7,168 bases of DNA from Bacillota bacterium (GTDB taxonomy: Bacteria > Bacillota > Clostridia > Peptostreptococcales > Anaerovoracaceae): contig JAEEGU010000012.1 in assembly GCA_016280485.1 (NCBI GenBank), positions 1 to 7,168 of the forward strand, given 5' to 3'. Shown one piece after another: positions 6,155 to 7,168 of the stretch. Each line of letters starts with the position of its first letter. Position 1 is the stretch's first letter. A program made the position numbers and the translations under genes. Below the pieces are notes generated by a model that was not told where the DNA came from, searched no databases, and saw only the letters and a list, made by a program, of their open reading frames with translations.

Positions 6155-6186
6155 AAAAAAAGAGGCCACGGTTACCCGCAGCCCCT
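6155..6186 (-). terminator. Terminator/attenuator between P-loop gene and Nudix gene
   Basis: On the minus strand AGGGGC-TG-CGG-GTAA-CCG-TG-GCCTCT forms an 11-bp stem (counting two central G-U pairs) with a GTAA loop. It is followed directly by T7 (plus-strand A run 6155-6161). This is a convincing intrinsic terminator for the P-loop gene. It ends only 15 nt before the Nudix start codon, so the Nudix mRNA must either read through it or start inside it. The GTAA loop is the same as in the hairpin at 3987-4010. Confidence 0.78.
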
Positions 6187-6203
6187 GTTTTCTTGAGTTT
6201 TTA

Positions 6204-6221
6204 CTGCACGATTTCGCGCAG
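6204..6221 (-). ncRNA. Hairpin 5' of the terminator, possible part of an attenuator leader
   Basis: On the minus strand CTGCGCG-AAAT-CGTGCAG forms a 7-bp stem with one G-U pair, directly behind the P-loop stop codon. The bases just before it, AAGAGGC (minus strand, 6221-6227), are fully complementary to GCCTCTT (6160-6166), the 3' arm of the following terminator, so two folds compete. This is a structural observation only. I do not recognise a known riboswitch class. Confidence 0.4.
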
Positions 6222-6225
6222 CCTC

Positions 6226-6648
6226 TTAATTCAGGATTTCGCAACCCTCGAAGTTTACGCCGACCATCTCTTCTTTGTCGCAGCTGATGCTGACAACAAA
6301 CTTCGGACCGTAGTCCTCTGTAATGCTCTTTAATCTGTCGATGAACTCAGGCAGATCGCTGATTGAGAAATCGGCATGCTTCAGAATGCTGTCGATGAAA
6401 ATGTACTCTATGTCATGATCGGATGCGATGATGCCATAGATGAAACCGATATATTCGTCACTGTCAGTTATATGCTTGTAGTCCTCCATACATATCAGTC
6501 TGATATTGTATTTCAGATCTGTTGTTAATCTGTTGTTTTTGCTCAGGAAAACTACGCTGCCTTTGACCTTCTGTACGAATTCGTTTGCCATATCGCACAT
6601 TGTCTTGGTTTTGCCGCTTCCCTTATGCCCGATTAATAATTGCACCAT
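6226..6648 (-). CDS. Small P-loop ATPase-like protein of unknown function
   Basis: This 140-residue soluble protein has a classical Walker A GHKGSGKT at 7-14 and a Walker B-like strand YIFIDS at 82-87 (Asp86). A third buried strand, KFVVSISCD, follows at 116-124. Between them are an amphipathic helix (16-28) and a strand VVFLSKN (32-38). The size, hardly more than a bare P-loop core, is unusual. As I recall, similar short Clostridia proteins are often labelled 'twitching motility protein PilT', but none of the PilT-specific parts (His box, N-terminal domain) is visible, so that label should not be taken over. It starts with ATG 7 nt behind AGGAGGA (6656-6662), has its own promoter and ends at a terminator. 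Its neighbours, ileS and a Nudix enzyme, say little about its job. Regulatory NTPase is a guess. Confidence 0.8.
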   Translation of the reverse strand: MVQLLIGHKGSGKTKTMCDMANEFVQKVKGSVVFLSKNNRLTTDLKYNIRLICMEDYKHITDSDEYIGFIYGIIASDHDIEYIFIDSILKHADFSISDLPEFIDRLKSITEDYGPKFVVSISCDKEEMVGVNFEGCEILN

Positions 6649-6689
6649 AACTGTATCCTCCTATTATTTGCCTTTGTGAAGCACATGCC

Positions 6690-6720
6690 CGCATAAAGCA
6701 ATGCATGCACTGCTTATGCG
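6690..6720. repeat. 31-nt near-perfect palindrome at the 5' end of the P-loop gene transcript
   Basis: On the minus strand CGCATAA-GCAGTGCA and TGCATTGC-T-TTATGCG pair over about 15 positions with one bulged T and one G-U pair. The -10 box at 6724-6729 puts the transcription start near 6717, so the palindrome makes up the very first bases of the mRNA. No T-run follows on either strand, which argues against a terminator. It could be an operator for a dimeric regulator or a 5' stabilising hairpin. Confidence 0.6.
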
Positions 6721-6723
6721 AAT

Positions 6724-6752
6724 ATTATATCACGAATTCTGCTGCTCGGCAA
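6724..6752 (-). promoter_or_regulatory. Promoter of the P-loop gene
   Basis: On the minus strand TTGCCG (6747-6752) and a perfect TATAAT (6724-6729) are separated by exactly 17 bp. The -35 box starts only 12 nt behind the ileS stop codon. No terminator is visible between ileS and this promoter, so ileS readthrough may also reach the P-loop gene. Confidence 0.68.
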
Positions 6753-6764
6753 ATACATTCTTGA

Positions 6765-7168
6765 TTATATTCTCTCCACAGCGATACCCGTCTTGTGTCC
6801 GTTGATATCGAACTCGTCGAGGCCATCCTTTGAAATTACAGCCTTTGCGAGGGTTTCTGAACAGATATAGTCCTTGTGCTTTTCCACTGCAGCCTTAATC
6901 TCGTCGTCAGCATTAAGATAGATGTTGATGTTGTCCATCATCTCGAAGTCATTCTGCTTTCTGAGCTGCTGAACCTTCGAGATTATCTCTCTCGCATATC
7001 CTTCGCCGATGAGCTCAGGTGTAAGCGTGCAGTCGAGGATTGTGAAGAGACCGTTCTCCATCGATACCGCAAAGCCTTCCTTGCCGGTGATTCTGATGTC
7101 GACAAGCTCTTTGCCCGCCTCAAATGTTTCGCCACCTATCTCCACCTGAAGCTTTTCGCCGCTTTCAA
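6765..7168 (-). CDS. ileS: Isoleucyl-tRNA synthetase, C-terminal end (5' part outside window)
   Basis: The last 133 codons of a class I aminoacyl-tRNA synthetase that charges tRNA-Ile with isoleucine in the cytoplasm. The frame is open to the window edge and the visible part begins ESGEKLQVEIGGETFEAGKE. It belongs to the C-terminal region beyond the anticodon-binding domain, where the long (type 2) IleRS group has the motif seen here, LIGEGYAREIISKVQQLRKQ. The protein closes with DEFDINGHKTGIAVERI, a typical IleRS ending. A GTG at 7143-7145 could be misread as a start of a 126-residue protein, but the homology continues upstream of it. The catalytic HIGH and KMSKS regions are not in the window, and the type assignment rests on this tail alone. 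Confidence 0.93.
   Translation of the reverse strand, partial: ESGEKLQVEIGGETFEAGKELVDIRITGKEGFAVSMENGLFTILDCTLTPELIGEGYAREIISKVQQLRKQNDFEMMDNINIYLNADDEIKAAVEKHKDYICSETLAKAVISKDGLDEFDINGHKTGIAVERI

Noticed and set aside
6155..6227. Lysine riboswitch or other known riboswitch, suggested by GAGGCTGCGCG
   Set aside because: The conserved core and helices of that class are missing, the region is under 90 nt, and the neighbouring genes do not fit.
5808..6287. A 159-codon plus-strand open frame
   Set aside because: It is antisense to the Nudix box and runs through the terminator region; the protein is low in complexity (Ser/Pro/Arg rich) and looks like a shadow.
7143..7145. GTG as the start of a 126-residue protein
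   Set aside because: The frame and the IleRS-like sequence continue upstream to the window edge, so this is an internal Val codon.

Overview
This window looks like a chromosomal piece of an anaerobic, gut-type Clostridia (Bacillota). The evidence is strong AGGAGG-type ribosome binding sites, TATAAT promoters, a BMP-type nucleoside transporter in the usual Gram-positive gene order, lipoprotein signals ending in A-A-C-G-G, and a palindromic repeat that I recall, without being able to check, from gut Clostridia. The genus cannot be read from it. Every gene I can support lies on the minus strand, so transcription runs from high to low coordinates.

Layout in transcription order: (1) 7168-6765, the C-terminal end of isoleucyl-tRNA synthetase. 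(2) A promoter with a 31-nt palindrome at its predicted start point, then a 140-residue P-loop protein of unknown function (6648-6226). (3) Two short RNA hairpins, the second followed by seven U, sitting directly before (4) a Nudix hydrolase of the CoA-pyrophosphatase type (6139-5396). This gene carries an in-frame copy of a palindromic repeat. (5) A 148-bp composite repeat element (5396-5249) with perfect 12-bp inverted ends and an internal 38-bp tandem repeat. It starts inside the Nudix stop codon. (6) A promoter with a perfect 15-bp inverted repeat, then a four-gene nucleoside uptake operon: the BMP lipoprotein (5164-4040), an attenuator-like terminator, the double ATPase (3948-2377) and two permeases (2396-1164 and 1164-157). 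(7) The beginning of an unidentified lipoprotein (142 to the window edge), 14 nt behind the last permease.

The four transporter proteins should form one ABC importer. The lipoprotein captures a nucleoside outside the membrane, the two unlike permeases form the channel, and the fused double ATPase powers it. The hairpin between the lipoprotein gene and the ATPase gene probably lets the cell make more binding protein than membrane complex. The ATPase/permease and permease/permease junctions overlap, which points to coupled translation.

The least ordinary feature is the repeat family. Three copies of one two-hairpin unit occur within about 410 bp, one of them as 16 extra codons inside the Nudix enzyme. 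The second hairpin keeps its pairing while its sequence changes. I found no new defence system, CRISPR array, transposase, tRNA or rRNA. No stretch longer than about 250 bases lacks a gene.
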